This document shows, piece by piece, positions 26,590 through 34,610 of a stretch of DNA of 57,534 bases; the stretch's first letter is position 1, and every line of letters begins with the position of its first letter. The stretch is from Longimycelium tulufanense. Its GTDB lineage: Bacteria > Actinomycetota > Actinomycetes > Mycobacteriales > Pseudonocardiaceae. The DNA is taken from positions 1-57,534 of the forward strand of contig NZ_BMMK01000031.1 in the NCBI RefSeq assembly GCF_014645795.1, given 5' to 3'. The position numbers and the translations under genes were made by a program. The notes below the pieces were generated by a model that saw nothing but the letters and a program-made list of their open reading frames with translations, did no database searches and was not told the DNA's origin.

Positions 26590-26624
26590 TAACAGTGTTA
26601 CCGTTTTCTATAACAGTGTTATAG
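26590..26624. promoter_or_regulatory. Paired palindromic operator between tetR and the carotenoid oxygenase
   Basis: TAACAGTGTTA occurs twice (26590-26600 and 26610-26620), with centres 20 bp apart, two helical turns. The second copy extends to the perfect 17-bp palindrome CTATAACAGTGTTATAG (26608-26624). It overlaps the expected promoters of both divergent genes, as usual for TetR autoregulation. Confidence 0.85.
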
Positions 26625-26654
26625 GAGCAAGGTCGGCAAGGACGGAGCCTGGTC

Positions 26655-28109
26655 ATGAGCAGCAACATCTACCTGGAAGACAATTTCGCCCCCGTTGCGG
26701 AGGAACGGACCGTCACCGAGCTGGCGGTCACCGGCTCGATCCCGGACCACCTGGACGGGCGCTACCTGCGCAACGGCCCCAACCCGATCGGCGAGGTGGA
26801 CCCGGCCACCTACAACTGGTTCATGGGCGACGGGATGGTGCACGGCGTCCGGCTGCGCGAGGGCCGCGCGGAGTGGTACCGCAACCGGTGGGTGCGCTCA
26901 CCGAACGCACTGGCAGCGCTGGGGGAGCCTCGACGCAACGGTCGGCCACACCGGGCGGGGTTTGAGGTGGTGGGAGCCAACACCAACATCGTCGGGCACG
27001 CAGGCCGCACCCTGGCCCTGGTCGAGGGCGGAGCGGCCAGCTACGAGCTGACCGACACGCTGGACACCGTCGGCCCCTGCGACTTCGACGGCACCCTGCC
27101 CGGCGGCTACACCGCGCACCCCCAGCGTGACCCCGATACCGGCGAGCTGCATGCCGTCTCCTACTTCTTCGGCCGCGGCAACACCGTGCGGTACTCGGTC
27201 ATCGGCGTCGACGGCCGGTGCAGGCGCACCGTCGACATCAAGGTCACCGGCTCGCCCATGATGCACAACTTCTCGCTGACCGAGAATCACGTCGTGTTCT
27301 ACGACCTGCCCGTCACCTTCGACACCCGCCAGGCCGTCCAGGCCGTCGTGCCACCGCTGCTGCGCGCCCCAGCGCAACTGGTGCTCTCGGCGATCATCGG
27401 CAAGGTCCGGATACCCGACCCGATCGCCGCGATGGCCATAGGCAGCCTCACCGCCAACGCCGGCCTCCCCTACCGGTGGAACCCGCGCTACCCCGCACGG
27501 ATCGGGGTCATGCCGCGCGAAGGCGGCAACGCTGACGTGCGTTGGTTCGAGGTCGAACCCTGCTACGTGTTCCACCCCATGAACGCCTACGACGACGGCC
27601 AGAGCATCGTGCTCGACATCGTGCGCCACGCCAGCACTTTCGACACCGACCTGCGCGGGCCCGGCGACGCAGCGCCCACCCTGGACCGCTGGACCGTGGA
27701 CCTCAACGCCGGAAAGGTGCGCGAAGAACGGCTCGACGACCGGCCACAGGAGTTCCCCCAGGTCGACGAGCGCCTCGTCGGCCGTCGGCATCGCTACGGC
27801 TACACGCCCGAACTCGGCATCGAAGGCGAGCCGGGCTCCGCCCTGCTCAAACACGACCTGCGGGGCCACAAAACCACCAGACGGGATTTCGGGCGGGGCA
27901 AGGAGGCCGGCGAGTTCGTCTTCGAGCCCAACGCCCTCGACGCCGCCGAGGACGACGGCGTCCTCATGGGATTCGTCTACGACAAGGCCGAATCTCGCAG
28001 CGACTTGATGATCCTCGACGCGGCCAACCTCGAAACCGTTGCCGCCGTGCACCTGCCCACCAGGGTCCCGAACGGATTTCACGGCAACTGGATCCCCAAT
28101 GCCGGATAA
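26655..28109 (+). CDS. Carotenoid oxygenase (carotenoid cleavage dioxygenase family)
   Basis: A 484-residue non-haem iron enzyme that oxidatively cleaves carotenoids, apocarotenoids or stilbenes. The four iron-binding histidines are visible at 155 (YTAHPQ), 204 (MMHNFS), 307 (VFHPMNAYD) and 476 (GFHGNW). Further landmarks are RYLRNGPNPIG, WFMGDGMVHGV, ANTNIVGHAGRTLAL and FEPNALDAAEDDGVLMGFVYD. Length and motif spacing are complete, so it should be functional. It is the cargo of the Tn3-type element, facing its TetR gene. The substrate cannot be told from sequence. Confidence 0.95.
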   Translation: MSSNIYLEDNFAPVAEERTVTELAVTGSIPDHLDGRYLRNGPNPIGEVDPATYNWFMGDGMVHGVRLREGRAEWYRNRWVRSPNALAALGEPRRNGRPHRAGFEVVGANTNIVGHAGRTLALVEGGAASYELTDTLDTVGPCDFDGTLPGGYTAHPQRDPDTGELHAVSYFFGRGNTVRYSVIGVDGRCRRTVDIKVTGSPMMHNFSLTENHVVFYDLPVTFDTRQAVQAVVPPLLRAPAQLVLSAIIGKVRIPDPIAAMAIGSLTANAGLPYRWNPRYPARIGVMPREGGNADVRWFEVEPCYVFHPMNAYDDGQSIVLDIVRHASTFDTDLRGPGDAAPTLDRWTVDLNAGKVREERLDDRPQEFPQVDERLVGRRHRYGYTPELGIEGEPGSALLKHDLRGHKTTRRDFGRGKEAGEFVFEPNALDAAEDDGVLMGFVYDKAESRSDLMILDAANLETVAAVHLPTRVPNGFHGNWIPNAG

Positions 28110-28238
28110 GCATGGCAGACCCGCGCGCCACAACCGCTGGTCTGACAGATCCCACAGGCGCCGAAGCAGTGCGCGTGCCGCCTCGTGATCTCACGTGCCA
28201 CCATGACTATCCGCTCGGACTAGGCCGTGTCCGGTAGA

Positions 28239-28719
28239 TCATGGTGGATGGATCAGGTCGCGTAGCCAGATCGCAACCGCGGCCGCATCGATGGTGCCCA
28301 GGTAGACGTAGTCGCGTTTGTCGTAGCGGGTGGCCACCGCGCGGGATCCTTTGAGCACCGCCCAGCGTTGCTCGTCGTCCTCGGTCGGCGGGCGAGTACC
28401 GAACGCCTCCCGGATCTGGGCGCGGTGGCGTTTGATCTGCCCGGTCCGTCCACGAGTACTTCGCGAACGCCTCCGGCTCGACCTTCACCAAGCCGGCCAG
28501 GTAGTCCACCGCCGCGCCCGGCACCTCCTCCGGGTACGCCGGGAACCGGGCCTCGATCTCGTAGAACTTCAGCAACACCGCGAACCCCAACCGGGTCGCA
28601 CCCGCCTTGTTGCCAATCAACCGCCAGTCCGCCCCCACCAGCGTCCACGACTCGATCAGCTCGTCCGGTCCCCACACCTGCCTCACGGCCGCGGACGGTA
28701 GCCCCCACACCAACGGCAC
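28239..28719 (-). pseudogene. Transposase chimera: Tn3 TnpA start joined to an IS5-family end
   Basis: From 28719 it reads MPLVWGLPSAAVRQVWGPDE, then WTLVGADWRLIGNKAGATRL and LKFYEIEARFPAYPEEVPG, the N-terminal DUF4158 domain of Tn3 TnpA. A frameshift near 28450 moves to the frame QIKRHRAQIREAFGTRP and EDDEQRWA. This runs directly into LKGSRAVATRYDKRDYVYLG and AVAIWLRDLIH, the C-terminal end of an IS5-family transposase, before TGA at 28239. About 900 residues of TnpA are missing. An IS5-type insertion followed by deletion would explain it. Confidence 0.85.
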
Positions 28720-28903
28720 GAACGAGTGACCAACCCCCTACCGTGACGCCACCCGCGACCCACGACCACCACAACCATGCACACACCGTCCACAACAGAC
28801 ACATCGACAGCACCGCCGCGTACCCCGACCGAGCGGCAACGAGAACCACACAGCGAACATCCCAACTACCAGAACTCACCATCGCTGAGCAGCTACAACG
28901 GAC

Positions 28904-28942
28904 CTACCTGACCCCTGGCCGCAGCTTCGGGAGTCCAGGGCC
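28904..28942 (-). repeat. Right terminal inverted repeat (39 bp)
   Basis: The reverse complement starts GGCCCTGGACTCCCGAAGCT and matches the left repeat at 38/39 positions. It is followed immediately by the GACCC target duplication at 28943-28947. Confidence 0.93.
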
Positions 28943-28947
28943 GACCC

Positions 28948-29210
28948 GCACCGCACGGCCCCTACTCCTGGATCTCACCCCGGACGCCGCGGTCGCCGAA
29001 GCACTCCCGCAGGGGGACAGCCAGTTCGACACCATCACTGCACATGGCCAGGACCCGGCGCCGCCGTTCACCGCAGTCCTACTGCGACCGGACAGCTGCG
29101 TGGCCTGGGCCTCGGCCTCGCCACAGCCGAGTTCCGCGGAGTTGGAGGCGCTCCGGGCAGCCGTCCAGCGCTGGTTCGGCATCCCCGAGCCGACTGCCGC
29201 GCGGCGTTAG
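28948..29210 (+). pseudogene. FAD monooxygenase remnant, second half of the C-terminal domain
   Basis: Reads RTARPLLLDLTPDAAVAEAL, then FTAVLLRPDSCVAWASA and ELEALRAAVQRWFG, the standard end of aromatic-ring FAD hydroxylases. It continues in frame from 24861 once the transposon is removed. Its TAG overlaps the stop of the convergent TetR gene at 29207. FAD monooxygenases with a neighbouring TetR gene are a common pair, so that regulator may originally have served this gene. Confidence 0.88.
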
Positions 29211-29983
29211 TCGGCGGGCTTTTCAGCGCGTGTCTGGAGAAACGATGCGATCCCGTCGAGCACGCGCTGCAGCCCGAACTCGAAGTTGTGTTCGGGTGCG
29301 TAGGGACTGTTGAACGTGACTCCGACAGCGGTGCCCACCCGGCTGGCCACCGGATACCGACCGAAGTCCACGAGCTTCTCCAGCAGGGGCGCTTGTGCCT
29401 GCCACCACTGTTCGTCGGTCATCCCGGTGTGCTGTTCGGCCTGCGCCGCCTCGACGGAGCCGCGGGCCGCGGCCTCCACGTAGTGCACGACCAGGGTGAT
29501 GACGGAGTCCATCTCCAAGTCGGTCAGGCCGATGCCCGCTACGGCCCGCAGCTCGTAGTCGTACTTGGCCATCCCGTTCGGCCCCAACGGGGGACGAGTT
29601 CGCCCGACCTGCAGCATCCACGGGTGCCGGTGGTAGAGCGCCCAGTTCTGGCGGGCAATGAACTCCAACCGCTCTCGCCACCCACCCGCGAGCTCTCCGG
29701 ACAGGGGCAGCTCGCCGTAGGCGGCGTCAAGCATGACATCAATCAGCTCGGCCTTGCCGGGGACATAGGTGTACAGCGACATCGTGCCGACTCCGAGCCG
29801 CTCGGCGACCCGGCGCATGGACAGCGCTGCCACCCCGTCGGTGTCGGCGACCTCCATCGCGGCCCGGACAATGCGGTCCACGGTCAGGTCGGCCTTGCCC
29901 TTGCGGCCCGGGCGCTCACTCGTCCGCCACAACAGGGCCAGACTGCGTGCCGGGTCTCCGCTCCCGCTGTGATGCATGGCCAT
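29207..29983 (-). CDS. TetR-family regulator with tetracycline-repressor-type C-terminal domain
   Basis: A 258-residue repressor. Residues 34-80 form the DNA-binding domain (VDRIVRAAMEVADTDGVAAL, then MRRVAERLGVGTMSLYTYVPG), with the extended N-terminus (WRTSERPGRKGK) common in this subgroup. The C-terminal domain with WALYHRHPWMLQVGRTRPPLGPN-type ligand pocket residues and FEFGLQRVLDGI marks the TetR_C class. The start is ATG at 29983. An operator-like palindrome lies 25-39 bp upstream. Its original target may have been the disrupted FAD monooxygenase. Confidence 0.9.
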   Translation of the reverse strand: MAMHHSGSGDPARSLALLWRTSERPGRKGKADLTVDRIVRAAMEVADTDGVAALSMRRVAERLGVGTMSLYTYVPGKAELIDVMLDAAYGELPLSGELAGGWRERLEFIARQNWALYHRHPWMLQVGRTRPPLGPNGMAKYDYELRAVAGIGLTDLEMDSVITLVVHYVEAAARGSVEAAQAEQHTGMTDEQWWQAQAPLLEKLVDFGRYPVASRVGTAVGVTFNSPYAPEHNFEFGLQRVLDGIASFLQTRAEKPAD

Positions 29984-30007
29984 CGGCCCGACACGGTAGC
30001 AGGCGTA

Positions 30008-30022
30008 CCGTATTCAGTACGG
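30008..30022. promoter_or_regulatory. Operator-like palindrome upstream of tetR
   Basis: CCGTATTCAGTACGG: 5-bp perfect half sites around TTCAG, located 25 bp upstream of the tetR start. It is likely bound by the TetR protein. Confidence 0.55.
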
Positions 30023-30053
30023 CTAGGAGCGAGGGTGTCATGCCGTGCACGTC

Positions 30054-30599
30054 CTACACACCGACCGCGCCGTCGATCTGCTCCCGGAGAATGTCCGCGT
30101 GCCCGGCGTGTCGCGCGGTCTCCTCGATCATGTGGACATAGATCCAGCGCAGTGACACCTCACCCAACTCGGGGTGGGGCACGATCGTGTCCGGATCGTG
30201 TTCGGCGGTGATCGACCGCGATATCGCGCACTGCCGGTCGTACTCGTCGAGCAATGCCGACAGCGTCTCGCCCGGCTCGAGGCGCATGGTGGCGTCCGGG
30301 TCGTCCTCCCGGAAGGGGAGCGGGCCGAGCTGGTCGTCGGGGATCTGGGCCAAGACCCGCTGGAACCAGTTCACCTCCACCCAGCGCAGATGCTTGACGA
30401 GCCCGGCCAGCGTCGTCATCGACGGCACCAGCCGGCGACAGACATCCGCTTCGGAGAGACCGACGGCCTTGCGTTTGACCGCGTCACGGTAGAAGTCGAG
30501 GAACGCCTCCAGGGTCGGTTGCTCCCCAGCGGTTGCCGCCTCGACGACCTGCCTGGCGGCAGCCGGTAACGCCGCCAAATCGATCTTGTCCTTCGTCAC
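30054..30599 (-). CDS. DinB-family (DUF664) protein
   Basis: A 181-residue four-helix-bundle protein. LEAFLDFYRDAVKRKAVGLSEA, then SMTTLAGLVKHLRWVEVNWFQ, supplies the first metal-site His region; SLRWIYVHMIEETARHAGHADILREQIDG supplies the second, a strong DUF664/DinB signature. GTG at 30599 has a GGGGAT leader and gives VTKDKIDL; the longer frame upstream is not protein-like. Related proteins include thiol-dependent transferases acting with mycothiol or bacillithiol, and damage-inducible DinB proteins. The exact role is unknown. Confidence 0.9.
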   Translation of the reverse strand: MTKDKIDLAALPAAARQVVEAATAGEQPTLEAFLDFYRDAVKRKAVGLSEADVCRRLVPSMTTLAGLVKHLRWVEVNWFQRVLAQIPDDQLGPLPFREDDPDATMRLEPGETLSALLDEYDRQCAISRSITAEHDPDTIVPHPELGEVSLRWIYVHMIEETARHAGHADILREQIDGAVGV

Positions 30600-30751
30600 G
30601 TTTCCATCCCCCAAGTTCCACCCACGATGCAGCGCAGATCCGGCTTTCCCGCACCAGCAACACACAAAAATTATTCCTGACACTGCGAACCAGTGGGGGT
30701 GTTGGGACGTCTTGTCGTTAAAATGCTGGTCACGAGCAGGAGGAGCTCTTC

Positions 30752-31666
30752 GTGGGGACCTGGGGAACGCGTATGAGCCGCCGGGCGATGCTGGTTCTCG
30801 GTGCGGGGACGGCACTGGCCACGACGGCGTCGATTGCTGCGCCGATCGCGGTGGCGTCGCCTGGTAAAGGCCAGGTCTCCCGGGCACTGCGCGACCTCGA
30901 GCAGGAGCATTCGGCTCGACTCGGTGTGTTCGCGCGGAACATCGCCACGGGCAGGTGCGTGCAGTACCGCGCGCACGAGCGCTTTCCGATGTGCTCGGTG
31001 TTCAAGACGGTGGCCGCGGCGGCCATCCTGCGTGACCACCGGGATGGCGAGTTTCTCGCCAAACGCATCCACTACGCCGACAAGGATGTGAAGGATTCCG
31101 GCTACGCCCCGATCACCGGCAGGCCCGAGCATCTCGCCAACGGCATGACCGTCGGGGAGCTGTGCGCCGCCGCCATCGCCTACAGCGACAACACCGCGGC
31201 GAACCTCATGCTCCGTGAGCTGGGCGGCCCCAAGGCGGTCACCCGTTTCTGCCGTTCGATCGGGGACCGTACGACCCGGCTGGACCGGTGGGAGCCCGAG
31301 CTGAACACCGCCGAACCGTGGCGTGTCACCGACACCACCAGTCCCCACGCGATCGGGCAGACCTACGCCCAGCTCGCCATCGGAGATGCGCTCACGCCGC
31401 GGGACCGGACGCAGCTGACCGCGTGGCTACTCGCCAATACGACCAGCGGGGCGCGTTTCCGCGCAGGACTTCCCGAGGACTGGAAGCTGGGGGACAAGAC
31501 CGGTTCCGGTGACTACGGCACCGCCAACGATGTGGGCATCGCCTGGACTCCGGAGGGTACCCCGGTCGTGTTGGCCGTCCTGACCACCAAAGGCAAGGCC
31601 GACGCCCCGAAGGACGAACCGCTGATTGCCAAGACTGCCGCACTGTTGGCAGCAGCTCTCGTCTGA
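30752..31666 (+). CDS. bla: Class A beta-lactamase
   Basis: A 304-residue serine beta-lactamase. The signal MSRRAMLVLGAGTALATTAS has a twin-arginine start, suggesting Tat export, a usual route for actinobacterial class A enzymes. The catalytic motifs are intact: S82-VFK (Ambler S70xxK73), S145-DN (SDN130 loop), R179-WEPELN (Glu166 and Asn170 equivalents at 181 and 185) and K249-TG (KTG234). AGGAGG lies about 6 nt before GTG 30752; ATG 30773 is an alternative start. It lies next to the transposon-type recombinase genes and may be their cargo. The substrate range cannot be inferred from the motifs seen. Confidence 0.95.
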   Translation: MGTWGTRMSRRAMLVLGAGTALATTASIAAPIAVASPGKGQVSRALRDLEQEHSARLGVFARNIATGRCVQYRAHERFPMCSVFKTVAAAAILRDHRDGEFLAKRIHYADKDVKDSGYAPITGRPEHLANGMTVGELCAAAIAYSDNTAANLMLRELGGPKAVTRFCRSIGDRTTRLDRWEPELNTAEPWRVTDTTSPHAIGQTYAQLAIGDALTPRDRTQLTAWLLANTTSGARFRAGLPEDWKLGDKTGSGDYGTANDVGIAWTPEGTPVVLAVLTTKGKADAPKDEPLIAKTAALLAAALV

Positions 31667-31689
31667 CGAATACCGCCACGAATCTGACT

Positions 31690-31736
31690 CCGGGTGCGAC
31701 TCTCCCGTGGTGTGCCGGCGGGAGAGTCGCACCCGG
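31690..31736. terminator. Strong terminator between bla and tnpS-like gene
   Basis: The 18-bp perfect arms (31690-31707 and 31719-31736) enclose an 11-nt loop. It serves two convergent genes. Confidence 0.85.
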
Positions 31737-31758
31737 ACGCATGCCCGGCTGAGCACGC

Positions 31759-32991
31759 CTAGAGACCGAGCTTGGTGACCGCGTTGTCGTCGAGCGGGTT
31801 GGCGATGCGGATGTAGCGGTGCACCGTGCGGGGGTTGCTCCACCGTCCCTGCCGCATGATCTCCCGGTCGCTGGCGCCGCCGAGCGCGGCCTGCGTGGCG
31901 AACCCCGCGCGCAGGGAGTGCCCGCCGAACAGGTCCGGGTCCAGGCCTGCCCGCTGTGCGTAGCGCTTGACGAGCTTGGCCACAGCTCGGTCGGACATGG
32001 CGATGGTGCCGATCCCACCGTGGCGGCTGATGGCGGGGAACAGGGCGCGCCCCTGACCATCGGCGAGCCAGGTGCCGGTGAAGTCGTGGCAGCGGTGGAC
32101 ATCCTGCTCTTTGCGGGAACCGCCGGCCAGCTGCGTACGGAGTTGACCGGCCCCGTGGGTGGCGTGCAGCTCGAGCAGCTCGGTCCAGGAGGCGAACGCA
32201 CAGACCGCACAGGTGCGCGGGCGGGCACCACGCGGCAACACCACACGCTGCTGCCGCACGCCACTGGGGTCGGTCTTGGTGATGGCCAGATCCACCAACA
32301 GCACCGGCTCCGCCGTGCCGGGATCGACCTGGACCTCGACATCATCGAGGGTCAGCGCCGCCAGCTCACCGCGGCGAAGTGCCCCGGCGAAGCCCATGAG
32401 CAGCAGGAGCGCGTCGCGGCGGCGGGCCGGTTCACCGGGCCAGCCCGCTGCGGGGCGTTCGGCCAGCAGCGCTTCCAGCGTGTGCAGCAGCACGGGTCGC
32501 TTGCGCTGGGGTCGTGCCCTGCGGGTTCGCCGGATGCCACGCAGGGTCAGCCGGACCACGTCGGTGCGGGTGGGGGAGGGGAGCCCGTGTGCGGCGTGGA
32601 CGGCGGCGATGGCGGCGGCCTTGCGTTCCAGGGTCGCCGGACTGTACGCCCATCGCACACCATCCCGGGTCTGCCGGCGTTGTTCGGCCGCCGCGGCCAG
32701 GTACACCGCGACATCGAGAGGGTCGGCGGGGAGCGCCTGGCGGCCTTCGGCCGTGCACCAGGCGGACCAGGCGATCCAGTCCGCGCGATAGGCACGCAGG
32801 GTATTGGGGGACTGGGACGCCTGGAGGTAGCGGCCCAGCGCGGTGGCCTGCTCGTCGTCGAAGCGACGCCGCACGGCGGCGAGGTGTTCGGTGTCGATCA
32901 GCACGCTGCCGGAGCGGCGGTCCAGCTCTGCCCGTACCGGTTCCGGCAGCTCGCGCGCACGAGCTTGAGTCGTGCCTCCGACACCGTCCAT
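31759..32991 (-). CDS. Tyrosine recombinase, TnpS-like
   Basis: A 410-residue integrase-family recombinase. The core-binding domain covers about residues 45-155 (SPNTLRAYRADWIAWSAWC). The catalytic domain contains GALRRGELAALTLDDVEV (Arg I), a long internal insert with a Cys pair (RTCAVCAF), GHSLRAGFATQAA (His-x-x-Arg) and RQGRWSNPRTVHRYI with Trp replacing the second His, and the Tyr nucleophile. The ATG at 32991 follows GAGGGAAAGGC. It is divergent from a coiled-coil gene across a palindrome-rich 225-bp region, the layout of tnpS and tnpT in Tn4651-type Tn3 transposons, so a cointegrate-resolution role is inferred. Confidence 0.85.
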   Translation of the reverse strand: MDGVGGTTQARARELPEPVRAELDRRSGSVLIDTEHLAAVRRRFDDEQATALGRYLQASQSPNTLRAYRADWIAWSAWCTAEGRQALPADPLDVAVYLAAAAEQRRQTRDGVRWAYSPATLERKAAAIAAVHAAHGLPSPTRTDVVRLTLRGIRRTRRARPQRKRPVLLHTLEALLAERPAAGWPGEPARRRDALLLLMGFAGALRRGELAALTLDDVEVQVDPGTAEPVLLVDLAITKTDPSGVRQQRVVLPRGARPRTCAVCAFASWTELLELHATHGAGQLRTQLAGGSRKEQDVHRCHDFTGTWLADGQGRALFPAISRHGGIGTIAMSDRAVAKLVKRYAQRAGLDPDLFGGHSLRAGFATQAALGGASDREIMRQGRWSNPRTVHRYIRIANPLDDNAVTKLGL

Positions 32992-33033
32992 GCCTTTCCC
33001 TCACTTTCGTCACCATTTAGTTTCGTTGGTATT

Positions 33034-33200
33034 GACGTAACTAAACGAATATAAAGCGACCGTCGCACACGGAACCCTACCGTCTGGGCTCCGATAAGGT
33101 TCACTTATCGGAGCCCAGACAGGCATATCACGCCGGGTGATCACAGCGACACGAAGCGGGGATTAGGTTGGGTTGTTACGTCATTTGCGACGTAACAACC
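33034..33200. other. Candidate res (rst) site between the TnpS-like and TnpT-like genes
   Basis: Two strong palindromes lie here. The first, 33082-33120, has perfect 17-bp arms and a 5-nt spacer (GTTCA), suitable as a recombinase core site. The second, 33171-33200, has perfect 12-bp arms (GGTTGTTACGTC) around ATTTGC. The GACGTAAC element of the second palindrome recurs at 33034-33041, beside the tnpS start. This fits a core crossover site flanked by accessory TnpT or TnpS binding sites. Confidence 0.65.
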
Positions 33201-33216
33201 GCTACGATTTTGGCCC

Positions 33217-34365
33217 ATGTCGAGCGAGGAGATCACGGAGGAGGCCGCTGCCGGCGGCCGGACGGCAACCTGCAACTTCCCCGGCTGTACCCGCCCCGTG
33301 ATGCGGACGACCCGGCCCGGGCGGCCACCGGAGTACTGCGACCTGCCGGAACACACCCGGTGGCGGGCCTGGCGGGAACGTCAGAAGCGCCAACAGGGTG
33401 ATACCGAGACTTCGTCAAGTTCTGTCACGGTGACGAAAATGGAGGGTCCGGTCACTGCGGCCCGGGTCCGGGCCGACGAGCTTCTCGACCAGTTCCGTGT
33501 GCTGGCCGGACAACTGGAGCAGACCCTGAACGCGGCCGTGGGGGAACTGTCGACCCTGGCCGATCCCAGCGCGGCGGAGACCCAGGTGCAGGCGGTCCAG
33601 GCCGAGGCCGCCCGCCGGATCGCCGATGCCGAGGCCCAGGCGGTGGCCGCCGAGCACAAGCGCCGCGATGCCGAGACCGCCCGCCGAGGTGCCGAGGAAG
33701 CCGCGGCCGACGCAGCCTCGGCGGCGGAGGCCGCCGAGCGAGACGCCGTCATGGCATTCGAGGCGCGCGATGCCGCCGTCGCCGCGGCGGAGCGCGCCGT
33801 GCGCCAGGCCCAGGACGAGGCCGCCACCGCCCGCAACGAGGCAGAAGTCGCCGTGCAGGCCGCCCGGCGTGAAGCCGCGACGCAGGTGCAGCGCGCCCAG
33901 GACGACGCGGTCACCCAAGTCGAGCAGGCCCGGCGTACCGCGGCCAAGGAGGTCAGCGCGGCCCAGGTGGAGCGGGACGAGGCGATCCGCCGTGCCGAGC
34001 GTGCGGAGATGACGGCGCGGCAGGCCGAGCACACCGCAAACGACGCCCGTACCGAACTCGACCGCGCCCGCGCAGAGTTGGGGCAAGCCCGCCAGGAGCT
34101 GTCCGACCTGCGCCGCACGACCAGCACCGAGCTGGCCGAGGCCCGCCGCGAGATCACCGCGCAACGGGACGCGGCCGCCGCCGCGGTCGCAGAGGCACGG
34201 CAGACCGCAGCCGAACGCATCGCCGCCCTGGATGAGGCCCGCGCCCAGACCCTGGCCCGGGCCGAGCGGGCGGAGCAGGAACTCGACCGTCTACTCGCCG
34301 AGCTGGAACGACTGCGGAGCCAACAGCCCCCACCGCCCACCACACAGCCGCCGTCACTCAACTGA
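33217..34365 (+). CDS. Coiled-coil DNA-binding candidate, TnpT-like
   Basis: A 382-residue protein. The N-terminal 60 residues hold a possible zinc knuckle (CNFPGCTRP, then EYCDLPEHTRW). From about residue 75 on, almost the whole protein is Ala/Glu/Arg/Gln-rich heptad coiled coil (for example EVAVQAARREAATQVQRAQD), ending in a Pro-rich tail. TnpT of Tn4651 is a coiled-coil accessory protein that stimulates TnpS recombination; length, shape and divergent placement agree. No detailed homology can be claimed. The second palindrome of the intergenic region ends 17 bp before the start, so the gene is probably autoregulated. Confidence 0.75.
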   Translation: MSSEEITEEAAAGGRTATCNFPGCTRPVMRTTRPGRPPEYCDLPEHTRWRAWRERQKRQQGDTETSSSSVTVTKMEGPVTAARVRADELLDQFRVLAGQLEQTLNAAVGELSTLADPSAAETQVQAVQAEAARRIADAEAQAVAAEHKRRDAETARRGAEEAAADAASAAEAAERDAVMAFEARDAAVAAAERAVRQAQDEAATARNEAEVAVQAARREAATQVQRAQDDAVTQVEQARRTAAKEVSAAQVERDEAIRRAERAEMTARQAEHTANDARTELDRARAELGQARQELSDLRRTTSTELAEARREITAQRDAAAAAVAEARQTAAERIAALDEARAQTLARAERAEQELDRLLAELERLRSQQPPPPTTQPPSLN

Positions 34366-34376
34366 GGGGCACAGCA

Positions 34377-34417
34377 CTTCGGGGGCTTCCGGCCGGATCG
34401 GTCGGAAGCCCCCGAAG
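34377..34417 (+). terminator. Terminator after the tnpT-like gene
   Basis: Perfect 15-bp arms (34377-34391 and 34403-34417) with an 11-nt loop, starting 12 bp past the stop at 34365. Confidence 0.85.
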
Positions 34418-34610
34418 CTCCCCCACGGAAAACGACAGTTGACGACATACGAGGGAGCCGATCGGGATACGGCTCGAACCTGCCGTGGGCGGGTGTTTTC
34501 GCAGGTGGTGGGGCTGGTTTGTGTTGAGGTCCGGGGGCCGCTGGGGTGGTGGTGTGGGGGTTGGGTGGCTCGGGTGCGCGGGTCTGTGTTGATCGGTTCT
34601 GGGACGTGTG

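Larger units (their letters stand above)
24862..28942. mobile_element. 4,081-bp Tn3-family transposon with carotenoid oxygenase cargo
   Basis: It is bounded by 39-bp inverted repeats that differ at one position and flanked by the 5-bp direct repeat GACCC (24857-24861 and 28943-28947), both hallmarks of Tn3-family transposition. Inside, in order: a tyrosine recombinase (minus) ending 8 bp from the left repeat, a TetR gene (minus), a carotenoid oxygenase (plus), and a broken transposase N-terminal fragment (minus) near the right repeat. The transposase is incomplete, so the element can move only if helped in trans. A tyrosine recombinase in place of a serine resolvase recalls Tn4430 (TnpI). Confidence 0.92.
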
